A stretch of DNA of 64,000 bases from DASYML01 sp036399835 (GTDB taxonomy: Bacteria > Acidobacteriota > Blastocatellia > Pyrinomonadales > Pyrinomonadaceae). Within the stretch, counting starts at the first letter, position 1. Every line of letters begins with the position of its first letter. Made by a program: the position numbers and the translations under genes. The notes below the pieces were generated by a model. That model was given only the letters and a program-made list of their open reading frames with translations. It searched no databases and was not told where the DNA came from. Shown here piece after piece: positions 42,276-51,399 of the stretch. The DNA lies in assembly GCA_036399835.1 (NCBI GenBank), contig DASWMI010000026.1:30808-94807 (forward strand), in the 5' to 3' direction.

Positions 42276-42656
42276 ATGGATTGGATGGAAATCGGCGTTA
42301 TCGTCGGAGGACTGGCGGCCATTCTCTTCGTGCTCTGGTATTTCTTCGGCGAGCGCGAGAGCGTCCAGGCAAATCTGGACCAGAGCGGCGTGCAGGAGAT
42401 TAACATCACGGTCAGGGGCGGTTATTCGCCCGATGTCATAGTCGTGCGCGAAGGCTTGCCCGTGCGCTTTAACTTTTACCGCGACGAGACGAATTCGTGC
42501 AGCGAGCAGGTCGTCTTCGGCGACTTTCATATCGCGCGCAGCCTGCCAGCCTTCAAGACGACTTCAATCGAATTCACGCCGGACAAAACAGGCGAGTTTG
42601 TTTTTACCTGCGGGATGAACATGTTGAGAGGCAAGCTCATCGTCGAGCCGAGTTAG
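42276..42656 (+). CDS. Membrane-anchored cupredoxin-domain protein
   Basis: A 126-residue protein: a membrane helix (about 6-24) and a periplasmic cupredoxin-like beta-sandwich (INITVRGGYSPDVIVVREGLPV in part). Potential ligands include Cys75 and His85 near CSEQVVFGDFHI, and Cys112, Met114 and Met116 near FTCGMNML, an arrangement of the soft-metal-binding EfeO/CopA-partner type rather than a classical blue-copper C-H-M set. GGAGG lies 9 nt before the ATG. As the last gene of the merR-copA operon, it probably accepts or chaperones exported copper. Confidence 0.88.
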   Translation: MDWMEIGVIVGGLAAILFVLWYFFGERESVQANLDQSGVQEINITVRGGYSPDVIVVREGLPVRFNFYRDETNSCSEQVVFGDFHIARSLPAFKTTSIEFTPDKTGEFVFTCGMNMLRGKLIVEPS

Positions 42657-42703
42657 GCTCTCATGATGAACCCAGCTTTAATCAAACATCACGAAGATGA
42701 GGG

Positions 42704-43069
42704 TTAAGAAAGATTACCCTGTAAAATCTCCGGCAGACGTTTGGTAAAAGCCGAGCGCGGCAACAGGCGGTTAAAGCCTGCGGATTGCGTCTCGCGCTGC
42801 AAGGCCGTGTGAACGTGAGAAAAGAAGCCGACCAGCGGCACAGCTTTCAGCTCCTCATCGCTTTTCAAGCTCCGGGCCAGCGCCAGCGGGTCGCAGCGTT
42901 GCGCATGAAGATCAGCGATAATCAAAGTCGGCTGCGCGGCGCGCGCCGCTGCGAGGACGGCTTCCGTGCTCTTCTCAAAACGAACTTCGATGGCAAGCTC
43001 TGCGGCCACTGCGCGAATCCTTGAGGCGAAAAACATCTCTTCAACGGCGGCGAGAACATAAAGGCTCAT
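42704..43069 (-). CDS. Receiver-like (pseudo-response regulator) protein
   Basis: A 121-residue stand-alone alpha/beta protein with receiver topology: acidic EE at 10-11, a central strand with Asp53 (LIIADLHA) at the phospho-acceptor position, Ser84 (VGFFSHVH) and LLPRSAF where receivers have a conserved Lys (Arg105 here). So Asp is kept, the Lys is replaced by Arg, and there is no output domain. The ATG at 43069 has GGAGG about 12 nt upstream. It is convergent with the copper operon and divergent from the EEP-family gene. It could be a phosphorylation-independent interaction module. No partner is evident. Confidence 0.65.
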   Translation of the reverse strand: MSLYVLAAVEEMFFASRIRAVAAELAIEVRFEKSTEAVLAAARAAQPTLIIADLHAQRCDPLALARSLKSDEELKAVPLVGFFSHVHTALQRETQSAGFNRLLPRSAFTKRLPEILQGNLS

Positions 43070-43138
43070 CTGTGTTTTGGTCCTCCGAAAGATTTGCAAG
43101 CCTGTATAATTCGTTTACATTCCTGTTGAGCGATAAAG

Positions 43139-44080
43139 ATGATCGAGCAAACATCTCATCAGGCGGACATCTGCGCCAACGGCGACGTTGAGACGGGCGG
43201 CTTCGCGCCGACCAAAACTCGCGTGTCGCAGGTCTCCCGTCTCGTCATCGCGACTTTCAATATACGCTACGCCGTCGGCTCTCGTTTAATCAGCGGCAGC
43301 CTGATGCGCAAGTTAGGGCTGTCTCTTCCGGGTCGCCGCCCCGCTCTCGTGGCAAACCACATACGTCTCGCAGGCCGCGCGCTCTCTGACGGCGACAGCC
43401 TTCCGCCCGTTGACATACTGGCCTTACAGGAAGCGGATAAAGAGACCGCGCGGGCCGGAGGCCATCACGTCGCACGCGAGTTGGCGCGAGAACTTCAGAT
43501 GCTTTATGCGCACGCGGCGACCAATATTCCGCGCGATGAAGTGCCTAAGCCGAAACAATGGTATCTGGATTTTGAAGAACATATCGGAAGCGATGACGCG
43601 GGAGATACGGGGATTGCGCTGCTCAGCCGCTGGCCGCCCGCAAAAATCGAGCGGCTCGATTTACCCTGGCAGGAATGCGCCTGGCGACCGCGCCTTGCAC
43701 TCGCCGCGACAATTCCCGTTGGTCCAACAGAGCTACACATTTTCAACTCTCATATAGACCCGCACGCCGGTATTGATGAGCAACTGGCACAGCACGCGGC
43801 CATCCTCGCGCGCGCGGACGAAGCGGCTGGTCCAACTATTTTGCTCGGAGATTTCAACACGCTGACGCGCTCGGCCTGCGCCAGAGTGAGAAGCTTTCTG
43901 GAATCGCGCGGCTACTCGACGCCCTTCCGGATGGGCACAGCCACCTGGCGCTCCGGTCCGATTCGCCTCCAACCCGACTGGATTTTTGTTCGCGATGTAA
44001 AGGTTACGCGCTCCGGCGTCGCGCGCCGTCTCAGCGTTTCGGACCACTGGCCCGTCTGGGTCGAAATTGAGCTGAAATGA
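43139..44080 (+). CDS. Endonuclease/exonuclease/phosphatase family protein
   Basis: A 313-residue EEP-superfamily enzyme. Motifs: VIATFNIRYAVGS with the Asn, LALQEADKETARAGG with the catalytic Glu (here DILALQEAD), GIALLSRWPP, HIFNSHIDPHAG with His, LLGDFNTLTRS with Asp and Asn, PDWIFVRDVKV and the final VSDHWPV with Asp-His. The full set is present, so it is catalytically competent on a phosphodiester or phosphomonoester (DNA, phosphoinositide or sphingolipid). No signal peptide is seen. It is followed 62 nt later by an RNA methyltransferase gene. Confidence 0.88.
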   Translation: MIEQTSHQADICANGDVETGGFAPTKTRVSQVSRLVIATFNIRYAVGSRLISGSLMRKLGLSLPGRRPALVANHIRLAGRALSDGDSLPPVDILALQEADKETARAGGHHVARELARELQMLYAHAATNIPRDEVPKPKQWYLDFEEHIGSDDAGDTGIALLSRWPPAKIERLDLPWQECAWRPRLALAATIPVGPTELHIFNSHIDPHAGIDEQLAQHAAILARADEAAGPTILLGDFNTLTRSACARVRSFLESRGYSTPFRMGTATWRSGPIRLQPDWIFVRDVKVTRSGVARRLSVSDHWPVWVEIELK

Positions 44081-44142
44081 AAATGATGAACGAGCAAAGA
44101 TGAACTCGCTGGAAAAGAAGTAATTTATAGACTCATTGACCC

Positions 44143-44964
44143 ATGCAGAAAATCGTCACCAGCCGCGACAATCAGCTCGTCAAGCAGGCGCGCGCCGTCC
44201 GTGACGGCAAGGCGCTTGAGCAAATTTTCGTCGAAGGCTTGCGCCTGTGCGAAGAGGCCGCGCGCTCAAGTGTAGAGATCGAAGACGTGCTCCATACCGA
44301 AAGGCTCGCGCACGATGAGCGCGGGCTGCGGCTGCTTCAAGAACTGAAGCAGAAAAATGCACGGCTGACGCAGGTCAGCGAGCCTCTCATGCTCTCTCTC
44401 TCCGACACCAAAACGCCACAGGGAATTATTGTGCTGGCCCGCAGGCCGCGCACCGAAGCGCCGCCCTCGACAGTTGATGGCCAAACGCCGCTCGTTCTCA
44501 TCATGCATCGCCTCAACAACCCGGCCAACGCCGGGGCGATTTTGCGGACGGCTGAAGCTGCCGGCGCGACGCTTGTAGTGACGACCGCAGGCTCGACAGA
44601 CATCTTCTCGCCAAGAGCTTTGCGCGGCGCGATGGGTTCAAGCTTTCGCCTGCCGCTCTGGACCAACGCTCGATTCGAGGAGGTCATCAACTGGTGCTCC
44701 GCTCACAAGATTAAGACAGCCTGCGCGGATGCCCTGGCCGAGCGCACGTGGACCGAGATTGACTGGACCAGAGCGCGCGCCCTCATCGTCGGCACGGAAG
44801 CCAGCGGGCTGACCGAAGAGGAAATCCTTGCGGCGGACGAAGCCGTCAGGATTCCCATGCTCGGAGAGGTCGAGAGCCTCAACGTCGCCGTCGCCAGCGC
44901 CATCCTGCTTTACGAGGCGGCGCGACAACGAAACAGTCAGCAGTCAGCAGTTAAAAGCAATTAA
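44143..44964 (+). CDS. TrmH/SpoU-family RNA 2'-O-methyltransferase
   Basis: A 273-residue SPOUT (trefoil-knot) methyltransferase of the RlmB/TsnR type. An N-terminal L30e-like substrate-binding domain (SRDNQLVKQARAVRDGKALEQIFVEG in part) precedes the SpoU domain: motif 1 NNPANAGAILRTAEAAG, motif 2 LIVGTEASGLTEEE and motif 3 VESLNVAVASAILLYEA. It probably methylates a 2'-O ribose in 23S rRNA or tRNA with S-adenosylmethionine. Length and domain order fit RlmB-like enzymes. The last 10 residues are poorly conserved. Ends in a Ser/Gln-rich tail that spills into a repetitive intergenic stretch. Confidence 0.92.
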   Translation: MQKIVTSRDNQLVKQARAVRDGKALEQIFVEGLRLCEEAARSSVEIEDVLHTERLAHDERGLRLLQELKQKNARLTQVSEPLMLSLSDTKTPQGIIVLARRPRTEAPPSTVDGQTPLVLIMHRLNNPANAGAILRTAEAAGATLVVTTAGSTDIFSPRALRGAMGSSFRLPLWTNARFEEVINWCSAHKIKTACADALAERTWTEIDWTRARALIVGTEASGLTEEEILAADEAVRIPMLGEVESLNVAVASAILLYEAARQRNSQQSAVKSN

Positions 44965-45207
44965 AGCTGCTCGCCGCTCGCCGCTGACTTCTTTACTGCT
45001 TCCCGCTCGCTTCTTACTGTATACTCCTTTCTCCCTTCTCTCTTAAGGTGTGTTTCGGCTAAAATGCATGTGCGTTATAAAGCCGTAAAAATCGAGTGCC
45101 CTCCCCCGTGGCCTGGCGTGCTGGCCCGTCTCATGAATCCGTCATGCGGATAGCCGCAGACGGCCTTTGAACAACCTGTGGTCCTAAATCGTAATTTGTA
45201 GCAAAAG

Positions 45208-46041
45208 ATGAGCGACGAGAAACAGAAGACCGAAAAGAAACGGGAAGAGGCGCTGCCCGAGCGCTTGATGCGCCGCCTCTTGGAAGGCATGGGCGATGTC
45301 GTGGACCGCAAGCTGGGCCGCACGGTTGACGCTCAGGCCGGACTGACGACGAGCAAGCTGCTGGAAAGAATGAAGCGGCTGATAGACGAGCGGGCGCGTA
45401 ACGAGGGCGCGAAGGGCAGAGTCGTGCCGCATCTGATGAAGCTCAAGATTGAGTGGGGAACGCATTCCGAAGCGCCGCCTGAGATTATCAAAGAGCTTGA
45501 GCATGAAGTGCTCGCCGCCGCGATAGACCATATCAACGACCATCGCTATCGCACGCTCGCGCCCGTCCGCGTCGAAACGGAAGTTGACATCTTCACTTCG
45601 GGCGTTTCGGTTGACCCGACCTTCGGCGAGTTTGAAGAGCAGTTGAGAGAAAAGGATGAAGCCGCGCGGCGTGCAGAAGAATTGGGAGCGATACATATCC
45701 CGAAGGGAGCGCCGCCCGTTCACGATGTCAAGATTATCGCCCGCATCACTTACGCGGACGGCGCGCGCGAGATACCGCTTTCATTCAAGCCCGGCGGCAG
45801 ACGCCACGGCGTCGGGCGCGGCACGGATAATGACCTGCACATCGCCGACGAAAGCGTCTCAAAGATTCACGCCGCGCTCCTCGTTAATCGTGAAGGCACT
45901 TTGCTCGTCACCGATACAGGCTCGACCAACGGGACATATATCAACGGTCGCCGCATAGCCTATGGCGAGGCGCGACAGATTCAAGAGGGCGATGTCGTCG
46001 GGTTCGGCGACGTCGAAGTTCGTTTCCGCAAGATAAGTTAA
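45208..46041 (+). CDS. FHA-domain protein with DUF3662-like N-terminal half
   Basis: A 277-residue soluble protein. Residues about 15-150 (RLLEGMGDVVDRKLGR, LKIEWGTHSEAPPEIIKELEHE read in part) resemble the DUF3662 domain of mycobacterial FhaA. A charged linker leads to a C-terminal forkhead-associated domain (about 190-277): GRGTDNDL, SKIHAALLV with Ser and His, and TGSTNGTYINGRRI. All phosphothreonine-contact residues are kept. It starts the six-gene cell-wall/phosphorylation cluster, 6 nt before the PBP gene. FhaA recruits MviN in mycobacteria in a phospho-dependent manner; an analogous scaffold role is inference. Confidence 0.88.
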   Translation: MSDEKQKTEKKREEALPERLMRRLLEGMGDVVDRKLGRTVDAQAGLTTSKLLERMKRLIDERARNEGAKGRVVPHLMKLKIEWGTHSEAPPEIIKELEHEVLAAAIDHINDHRYRTLAPVRVETEVDIFTSGVSVDPTFGEFEEQLREKDEAARRAEELGAIHIPKGAPPVHDVKIIARITYADGAREIPLSFKPGGRRHGVGRGTDNDLHIADESVSKIHAALLVNREGTLLVTDTGSTNGTYINGRRIAYGEARQIQEGDVVGFGDVEVRFRKIS

Positions 46042-46046
46042 AAAGC

Positions 46047-47996
46047 ATGCTCACAGTCCTACTTTTTCAAACAGCCAACACCGCTGCGAACGCGGCTGCC
46101 GGCAACGCTCAAACGCTCGAAAAGCAACCGGCCTTGCTCAGCCTGATTTATCTGGGCGGGCTATCGCTCATCGGGCTGGTCCTGCTCCTTTCACTCTGGC
46201 GAAATCGCCGCAGGCGCTCGCCGCTCGAATCGGTTGCGCCGCAGGATTTGCCTGAAGAGGTGCGCGTGCGTCTCGGCTCGACGGCGACTAACCGCGGCCT
46301 TCGTGCCCTGCGCTGGCTCTTCGTCGTGCTGGCGCTCGCGCTCTTTGGCTCTCATGTTTACTGGGCGCTCTACGCGGCAGAATCGAACGAGCGTTTTCAG
46401 GAATTGAGCTATAAGGATTTGCGCAACCGCCGTCTCTCCGAATCAACTCTGCGCGGCTGGATTCTGGACCGCTCCGGGCAGCTTGACCGCGCCTTCGCTT
46501 TCTACAAGCGACAACCCAACGGCGAGATCAGGCGCGAATATCCTATGGACCAGGCGATGGCTCACCTGCTCGGGACAGAGCGCGGCGACCCCGGACTCGA
46601 ACGCGCTCTCTTCGGGATACAGAGCGGCGCGGTGCCCGAAGCCTGGCAGGTCGTGATGGGCCAGAGCCTTATTCAACAGGCCAACCAGGATGTCCGACTG
46701 ACGATTGATCGTGATTTGCAGCAGGCGGCTGTGGACCAGCTCAAGGGCAAGCACGGCGCTGTCGTCATTCTCAACCCGCAGACGGGCGATGTGCTGGCGA
46801 TGTACAGCAACCCTTCATACAGCCTGAAGGAGGTGCAGGACGAAGCCACGTGGATCAGGCTCAATGCGGACGAGCGCGACCGTCCGCTCGTCAATCGCGC
46901 GACCAACGCTTACTACATCCCAGGCTCGACCTTTAAGACCGTCATCATGAGCGCGGCCTTTACGGCGGGCATACAGGATTCGGTTTTTCCGGGGAGCGGC
47001 GGCGGCTATTACGCAGAGCCTGGCGCGAAGCCGATTTTTGATGATAACGGCTCGTGCGAAATCTGCGGCCAGATGAGAATCGAACAGGCTTACGAGATTT
47101 CCAGCAACCAGTATTTCGCGCAGATGGCCGTCAAGCTTGGTCCGGAACGTTTAAAGCAGACGGCGCAACTCCTCGGTATAGGCACTTACGATGATCCGAA
47201 AGATTTGCTGAGCGGGAGGAAGAAGCCGGAAATCCTCAATGCTTCGGATGGTGTCAGACGCGCGCTCGCGCCGCGCGAAGCGACCATCCTGACCGCCCCG
47301 AAGATGCGTAGGTATGACCTCGCGCTGGAAGGATTCGGCCAGGGCTATGCGGGGCAGATGACGCCCTTGCAGATGGCGCTCAACGCCTCTGCTATCGCCA
47401 ACATGGAAGGCCGCTTGATGAAGCCCAAGTTCGAGGCGGACCGCCCGGCGGAAGTCTTTAACCAGGTCATCTCGCCGCAGATTGCGCAGCGCGAGCGACA
47501 GATTATGGGACTCGTCACGGGCGGCGCGAGCGGGACGGCGCGCGGCGTTTTTGGTCCGGTTCACGCGCAGGGTGTCATCACGGGCGGCAAGACCGGAACG
47601 GCGCAGAAAGTCTTGCCCGTCTATGACCCGAAGACCGGACAACCCGTCAGGCGCACGGTCATCGAGCGTGACCCCAGAGGCAATATCATCGGCCAGCATG
47701 AAGAGATAGTGCTTGATGAAGAGCATCCTCGGATTGACGGCTGGTTTCTGTGCATCGCGCCGCTCGATAATCCGCAGCTCGCAATGGCCGTGATTGTAGA
47801 GGGTGGCGGTTACGGCTCAAGGTCCGCCGCGCCGATTGCCGCCGCGCTGGTCCTCAAAGCCAGAGACCTCGGACTGCTCGGCAACCTGCCGCAGAACCAG
47901 CAACAGCCGACACAACAACAACAGCAAAGGCCGCCGACAGGCACGAACACGAATCGTCCACCGGCTGCGCGACCGTCGCCAACGAACAGACGTTGA
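46047..47996 (+). CDS. pbpA: Transpeptidase penicillin-binding protein (PbpA-like)
   Basis: A 649-residue class B PBP. It has two hydrophobic N-terminal segments (about 30-50 and 88-110), a dimerisation-like region, and the transpeptidase with SxxK at Ser294-Lys297 (GSTFKTV), SxN at Ser352-Asn354 (SSNQYF) and KTG at Lys515 (GGKTGTAQK). The C-terminal tail is Gln/Pro-rich. The two N-terminal helices are unlike PBP2 of E. coli and closer to the PbpA type that pairs with RodA/FtsW in Actinobacteria. It sits directly after the FHA gene and before rodA, so it is the cross-linking partner of that glycosyltransferase. Confidence 0.93.
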   Translation: MLTVLLFQTANTAANAAAGNAQTLEKQPALLSLIYLGGLSLIGLVLLLSLWRNRRRRSPLESVAPQDLPEEVRVRLGSTATNRGLRALRWLFVVLALALFGSHVYWALYAAESNERFQELSYKDLRNRRLSESTLRGWILDRSGQLDRAFAFYKRQPNGEIRREYPMDQAMAHLLGTERGDPGLERALFGIQSGAVPEAWQVVMGQSLIQQANQDVRLTIDRDLQQAAVDQLKGKHGAVVILNPQTGDVLAMYSNPSYSLKEVQDEATWIRLNADERDRPLVNRATNAYYIPGSTFKTVIMSAAFTAGIQDSVFPGSGGGYYAEPGAKPIFDDNGSCEICGQMRIEQAYEISSNQYFAQMAVKLGPERLKQTAQLLGIGTYDDPKDLLSGRKKPEILNASDGVRRALAPREATILTAPKMRRYDLALEGFGQGYAGQMTPLQMALNASAIANMEGRLMKPKFEADRPAEVFNQVISPQIAQRERQIMGLVTGGASGTARGVFGPVHAQGVITGGKTGTAQKVLPVYDPKTGQPVRRTVIERDPRGNIIGQHEEIVLDEEHPRIDGWFLCIAPLDNPQLAMAVIVEGGGYGSRSAAPIAAALVLKARDLGLLGNLPQNQQQPTQQQQQRPPTGTNTNRPPAARPSPTNRR

Positions 47997-48003
47997 AAGG
48001 ACC

Positions 48004-48078
48004 AGCCGGTAGCCGAGTTGTCAGCAACCAACTGGCGAAAGCTGAGAACTACTGACGACCGGCTACTTCCGGCTACAG
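48004..48078. repeat. Imperfect palindrome between pbpA and rodA
   Basis: GTAGCCGAGTTGTCAG near the left end pairs with the reverse complement of the right side (CTGACGACCGGCTAC, 48051-48065), within a run of GCCGG words. It occupies most of the 107-nt gap inside the operon. Confidence 0.45.
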
Positions 48079-48103
48079 GCTATTAACTACCGATTATCGC
48101 TTT

Positions 48104-49816
48104 ATGAAAAACAGGGCATCATCACATCTACTGGCACTGCTTCTGCTCATCGTCTTTGAAGTAGTCGGCTATTATGGCGTTCATCGCGCCGCTTTGATTC
48201 GTGGTTATGAGACTTCCTGGGTTGGCGGGATGCGCGATCTGCTGCTCTATTTGCCGATTCTCTTTCTCGTCATCTGGCTCACGCGCACGATGCGTTTCAA
48301 GGGCAACTGGACTCTCTACACGGCGGCCATCCTGCTCTTCTCCATCGGTATGCTGGTCCAGTACAGGCTCTACAGCGACCCTGAATACAACGCGCGCAAC
48401 AAGGCTCAGGCGCGCGAGCAGAAGGCCGAGACCTTGCAGCAGCGTTATATCAACCAGCACTACGATGCGGCCAAGAAGGAGATTGTCGGCCTGCCGCCGA
48501 CGCCGCAGCAGCAGGCCGATCTTGATAAAGAAAAAGCTCGGCCAGCCAACTACACTTTCGCGAACGCGCTGACTTCGAGCTACACATGGATTCCCATCTT
48601 CTCGCTGCTGGTCTTCGCGCTCGCCTTTCGCTTTACCATCCGCGACGAATTTCTGCTCTGGCTTCAGCGCCATAGCTTTATCATCGTGCTGGCGACGCTC
48701 TTGCCGCTCGCCATCGCCGTGATTACGTCGAGCGCGGGCAAGGCGCTCGGCAACATGACGCCCTGGGAGCCTTCCAAAGTTCCCTTCCTGCTCGGCTTCG
48801 CGGGCATCCTGACGGCTCGTTATAAAGAGCTGGCGCGGACCTACTGGGGCGTCCCGCGCGCGCGCGACATAGTGCCGCTCGCGGCGATGGCGATGGTCCC
48901 CTTTATTCCCTTCTTCGCGCTCAAGGATTTCGGGCAGATGCTCATCTTTAGCGGGGCTTACGCGACGCTCTACCTGGTCGCCGTCCGGCGCTGGCCGCAG
49001 TTGCTCCTTTTTGTCGGCTCGGTCGCGCTCGTCATAGGCATCCTCGTGGTCGGCGCGCTGCCGCAGGACATACAGGAAAAAGTACCGCTCTTGCCGACGC
49101 TCTCGCGCCCCGTGCAGATTGCTCTACCCGCACGCATACAACAGCGCTTTCATCTCTGGCTCGACGGCTTTGACCCGCCTTCGCCGGAAGTCTCCTGGTG
49201 GAAGAAGGATTATGATGATGCGCTGGCTAAAGATCAGAAGATGAGAGAGCTGGCGCAAGAGAGTCCGGCGATGCAGAAGACCGTCAATGTTGACGTGTGG
49301 TTTGACAAGCTGGCCTTCCAGCCCGCGCAGGCTATCTTCGGGATGGCTGCGGGCAGGACGACGGGCAGAGGGCTTGGGCTTGGCTTCCCGGAAGTAATTC
49401 CCATCGCCGACTCGGACTACATCTATGCCGCCGTCAGCGAAGAGCTGGGACTGGTCGGGGGCGCAATCATCATGCTCGCGCTGATTGTCTTTGTCAGCGC
49501 GGGAGTTCGCACGGCGATTGATGCGCGTGATATGTTTACAAAGCTCTGCTCGGCGGGTCTGACGGCCTTCATAGGCTTTCAGGCGCTGGTCAACATCGGC
49601 GGCATCACGCGCGCTCTGCCGATGACCGGCATCACCTTGCCTTTTGTCAGCCACGGAGGGTTCAGCCTGATTACCAGCTTCGCCATGCTCGGCATGCTGA
49701 TGGCCTTCTCTCACCGCAATGCGCGTGATGCGCAGTTGGCCGCACAGTCTGCCAGTCCTGCGTCGCGTGTGACCGAGGAGCAAGCCACACCACTTGTACT
49801 GGAGGCAGTCGAATGA
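48104..49816 (+). CDS. rodA: FtsW/RodA/SpoVE-family peptidoglycan polymerase
   Basis: A 570-residue SEDS protein with about ten membrane helices, longer than typical RodA/FtsW (about 400) because of hydrophilic insertions at about 110-165 and 350-410. Family motifs: PSKVPFLLGFAGILTARYKE, FALKDFGQMLIF with the catalytic-loop Asp (RPDLGT-like), SDYIYAAVSEELGLVGG, FIGFQALVNIGG and LPFVSHGGFSLI near the C-terminus. It polymerises glycan from lipid II. It overlaps pstP by 4 nt (ATGA), coupling their translation. Confidence 0.93.
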   Translation: MKNRASSHLLALLLLIVFEVVGYYGVHRAALIRGYETSWVGGMRDLLLYLPILFLVIWLTRTMRFKGNWTLYTAAILLFSIGMLVQYRLYSDPEYNARNKAQAREQKAETLQQRYINQHYDAAKKEIVGLPPTPQQQADLDKEKARPANYTFANALTSSYTWIPIFSLLVFALAFRFTIRDEFLLWLQRHSFIIVLATLLPLAIAVITSSAGKALGNMTPWEPSKVPFLLGFAGILTARYKELARTYWGVPRARDIVPLAAMAMVPFIPFFALKDFGQMLIFSGAYATLYLVAVRRWPQLLLFVGSVALVIGILVVGALPQDIQEKVPLLPTLSRPVQIALPARIQQRFHLWLDGFDPPSPEVSWWKKDYDDALAKDQKMRELAQESPAMQKTVNVDVWFDKLAFQPAQAIFGMAAGRTTGRGLGLGFPEVIPIADSDYIYAAVSEELGLVGGAIIMLALIVFVSAGVRTAIDARDMFTKLCSAGLTAFIGFQALVNIGGITRALPMTGITLPFVSHGGFSLITSFAMLGMLMAFSHRNARDAQLAAQSASPASRVTEEQATPLVLEAVE

Positions 49817-51399
49817 GTGAAAAAGAGAAAGAGGTCCGCGTCGAAGCAGCATCCGTCTCTGACCGTGGATTGAGCGAGAAACGCCCGCTCAACGAAGACT
49901 CCTATTTCGCCGACGCGGAACGCCGCATCTTTGCCGTCGCTGACGGAGTCGGCGGAGCCAACGCGGGCGAGGTGGCTTCGCAAACGGCTGTCGAAGTCTT
50001 GAACGAGGCTTTTCGTCACAACCTGGACGACGCAGACATAGAAGACCTGATGGAGCTGGCGATTCAACGCGCCAACGCTTCTATACATCGCATGGCACAG
50101 GAGCAGCCGAAGTTTGCCATGATGGCGACGACCGTCGCAGCTCTGCATCTTGACGGGCGCGTTGCCACCATCGGACACGTCGGCGATTCGCGTGTCTACA
50201 GGCTCACGCCGGACGGCAGGCTGCTGCGCGAGACTGTGGACCACTCGGTCGTCGAAGAAGAGGTCCGCGCGGGCCGCATGACCGCCGCGCAGGCCGCCAA
50301 CCATCCGAGCCGCAATGTCATCAGCCGCGCTCTCGGCGCTGAAGAGGGCGTGGATGTAGACCTCAAGACGATTGAAGTCGAAGAGGGTACAACCTTCCTG
50401 CTCTGCTCGGATGGGATTACGCGCCACCTTTCGGATGACGAGATACGCGAGTTGCTCTCAGGCAACGACTCGCTCGACAGTATCTGCGAAGAGATGAAGC
50501 GGCGTTGTTACGAGCGCGGCGCGGAAGACAACCTGACGGCTGTCATCGTGCGCGTAGGCACGTCTCCCTCATGGGTCTCCGGCCATTCTCCGTCATGGGC
50601 CTTGGACACCGCCGAAGATGAAAATACGGTCTCGACCGTGCGGCCAGAGCTGGCCCGAACAATCTCCGACGACGAGGGTAATGCGTCGGTCTTCTCCTCT
50701 ACGCCCACGCCCGTCACTACGCAGAGCAATACTGCGACGCGCGGCGTAGATCGATTAATGAGCACGCCTCAAGCGGCAGGGGCGGCAACCGCCGCGACAA
50801 CTTTCCCTCCCGCACAGGACGGCGCATCCTCCGCCCGGACCGAAAAACCGCGCCGGAGCATAGCAGGCTCGCTCGCTCGCGGACTCTTTTTCTTAATCCT
50901 TCTGGGACTGGTCGGCGTTGCCAGCTTCTTCGGCGGCAAGCTCTACCAGCAGCAGCTCGATCAGGCGAGCGCGCAGACGGCTGCCACCGCACAGCCTGCA
51001 ACGCCTCAGCCGCTCGTCACACAGAGCAATTTTGCACAGAAGCTTGGCGAGGTTGATACAGACCCTTCGGCTGCCGCGAGCAGGATGGGCGGCGAGAATG
51101 GCGGGAAGCCTCTGGAATCGACAGACCCCGAATTTCTCTATCTATATGGCCGCGCCCTGCTGCTTTCAGGTAACTATGAAGCCTCTGTGGCGACCTTCGA
51201 GCAAGCCGTGACGCAGTTGAATGCGACCAGTGCGAGCAATCAGACGAGTCTCAAGGCCGATGCCAGATTCGCTCTCGCGGCGGCAGCTTTAAAGTACGAC
51301 CGGCAGAAAGAAAGAGAGCGCGCAGACCGCATGCTTAACGATGTCATTAAAAAGCCGGAACAGCCCGCGGGCAGCGCCAGCCCCGCCGCGCGGCCCTGA
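49813..51399 (+). CDS. pstP: PP2C-family Ser/Thr phosphatase with membrane anchor
   Basis: A 528-residue PP2C (PPM) phosphatase. The N-terminal catalytic domain (about 10-245) has LSEKRPLNEDSYF (Arg, Asp), VADGVGGANAGEVAS, GHVGDSRVYRL, SDGITRHLSDDEI and DNLTAVIVRV; all metal-binding Asp residues are kept. A disordered Ser/Thr-rich linker leads to one membrane helix (about 356-378) and an extracytoplasmic C-terminal region of about 150 residues with a TPR-like motif (FLYLYGRALLLSGNYEASVATFEQAV in part). The layout parallels mycobacterial PstP, which also has an anchor and a short external tail, but the external TPR-like region is different. Starts by ATGA overlap with rodA. Confidence 0.93.
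   Translation: MSEKEKEVRVEAASVSDRGLSEKRPLNEDSYFADAERRIFAVADGVGGANAGEVASQTAVEVLNEAFRHNLDDADIEDLMELAIQRANASIHRMAQEQPKFAMMATTVAALHLDGRVATIGHVGDSRVYRLTPDGRLLRETVDHSVVEEEVRAGRMTAAQAANHPSRNVISRALGAEEGVDVDLKTIEVEEGTTFLLCSDGITRHLSDDEIRELLSGNDSLDSICEEMKRRCYERGAEDNLTAVIVRVGTSPSWVSGHSPSWALDTAEDENTVSTVRPELARTISDDEGNASVFSSTPTPVTTQSNTATRGVDRLMSTPQAAGAATAATTFPPAQDGASSARTEKPRRSIAGSLARGLFFLILLGLVGVASFFGGKLYQQQLDQASAQTAATAQPATPQPLVTQSNFAQKLGEVDTDPSAAASRMGGENGGKPLESTDPEFLYLYGRALLLSGNYEASVATFEQAVTQLNATSASNQTSLKADARFALAAAALKYDRQKERERADRMLNDVIKKPEQPAGSASPAARP

Noticed and set aside
41468..42409. 313-codon minus-strand frame across copA
   Set aside because: Antisense shadow of copA with no domain or ribosome binding site.
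47893..47960. CAA/CAG-rich run at the pbpA 3' end as a microsatellite
   Set aside because: It encodes a Gln/Pro-rich disordered tail in frame; the run is short and irregular, so no phase-variation claim is made.
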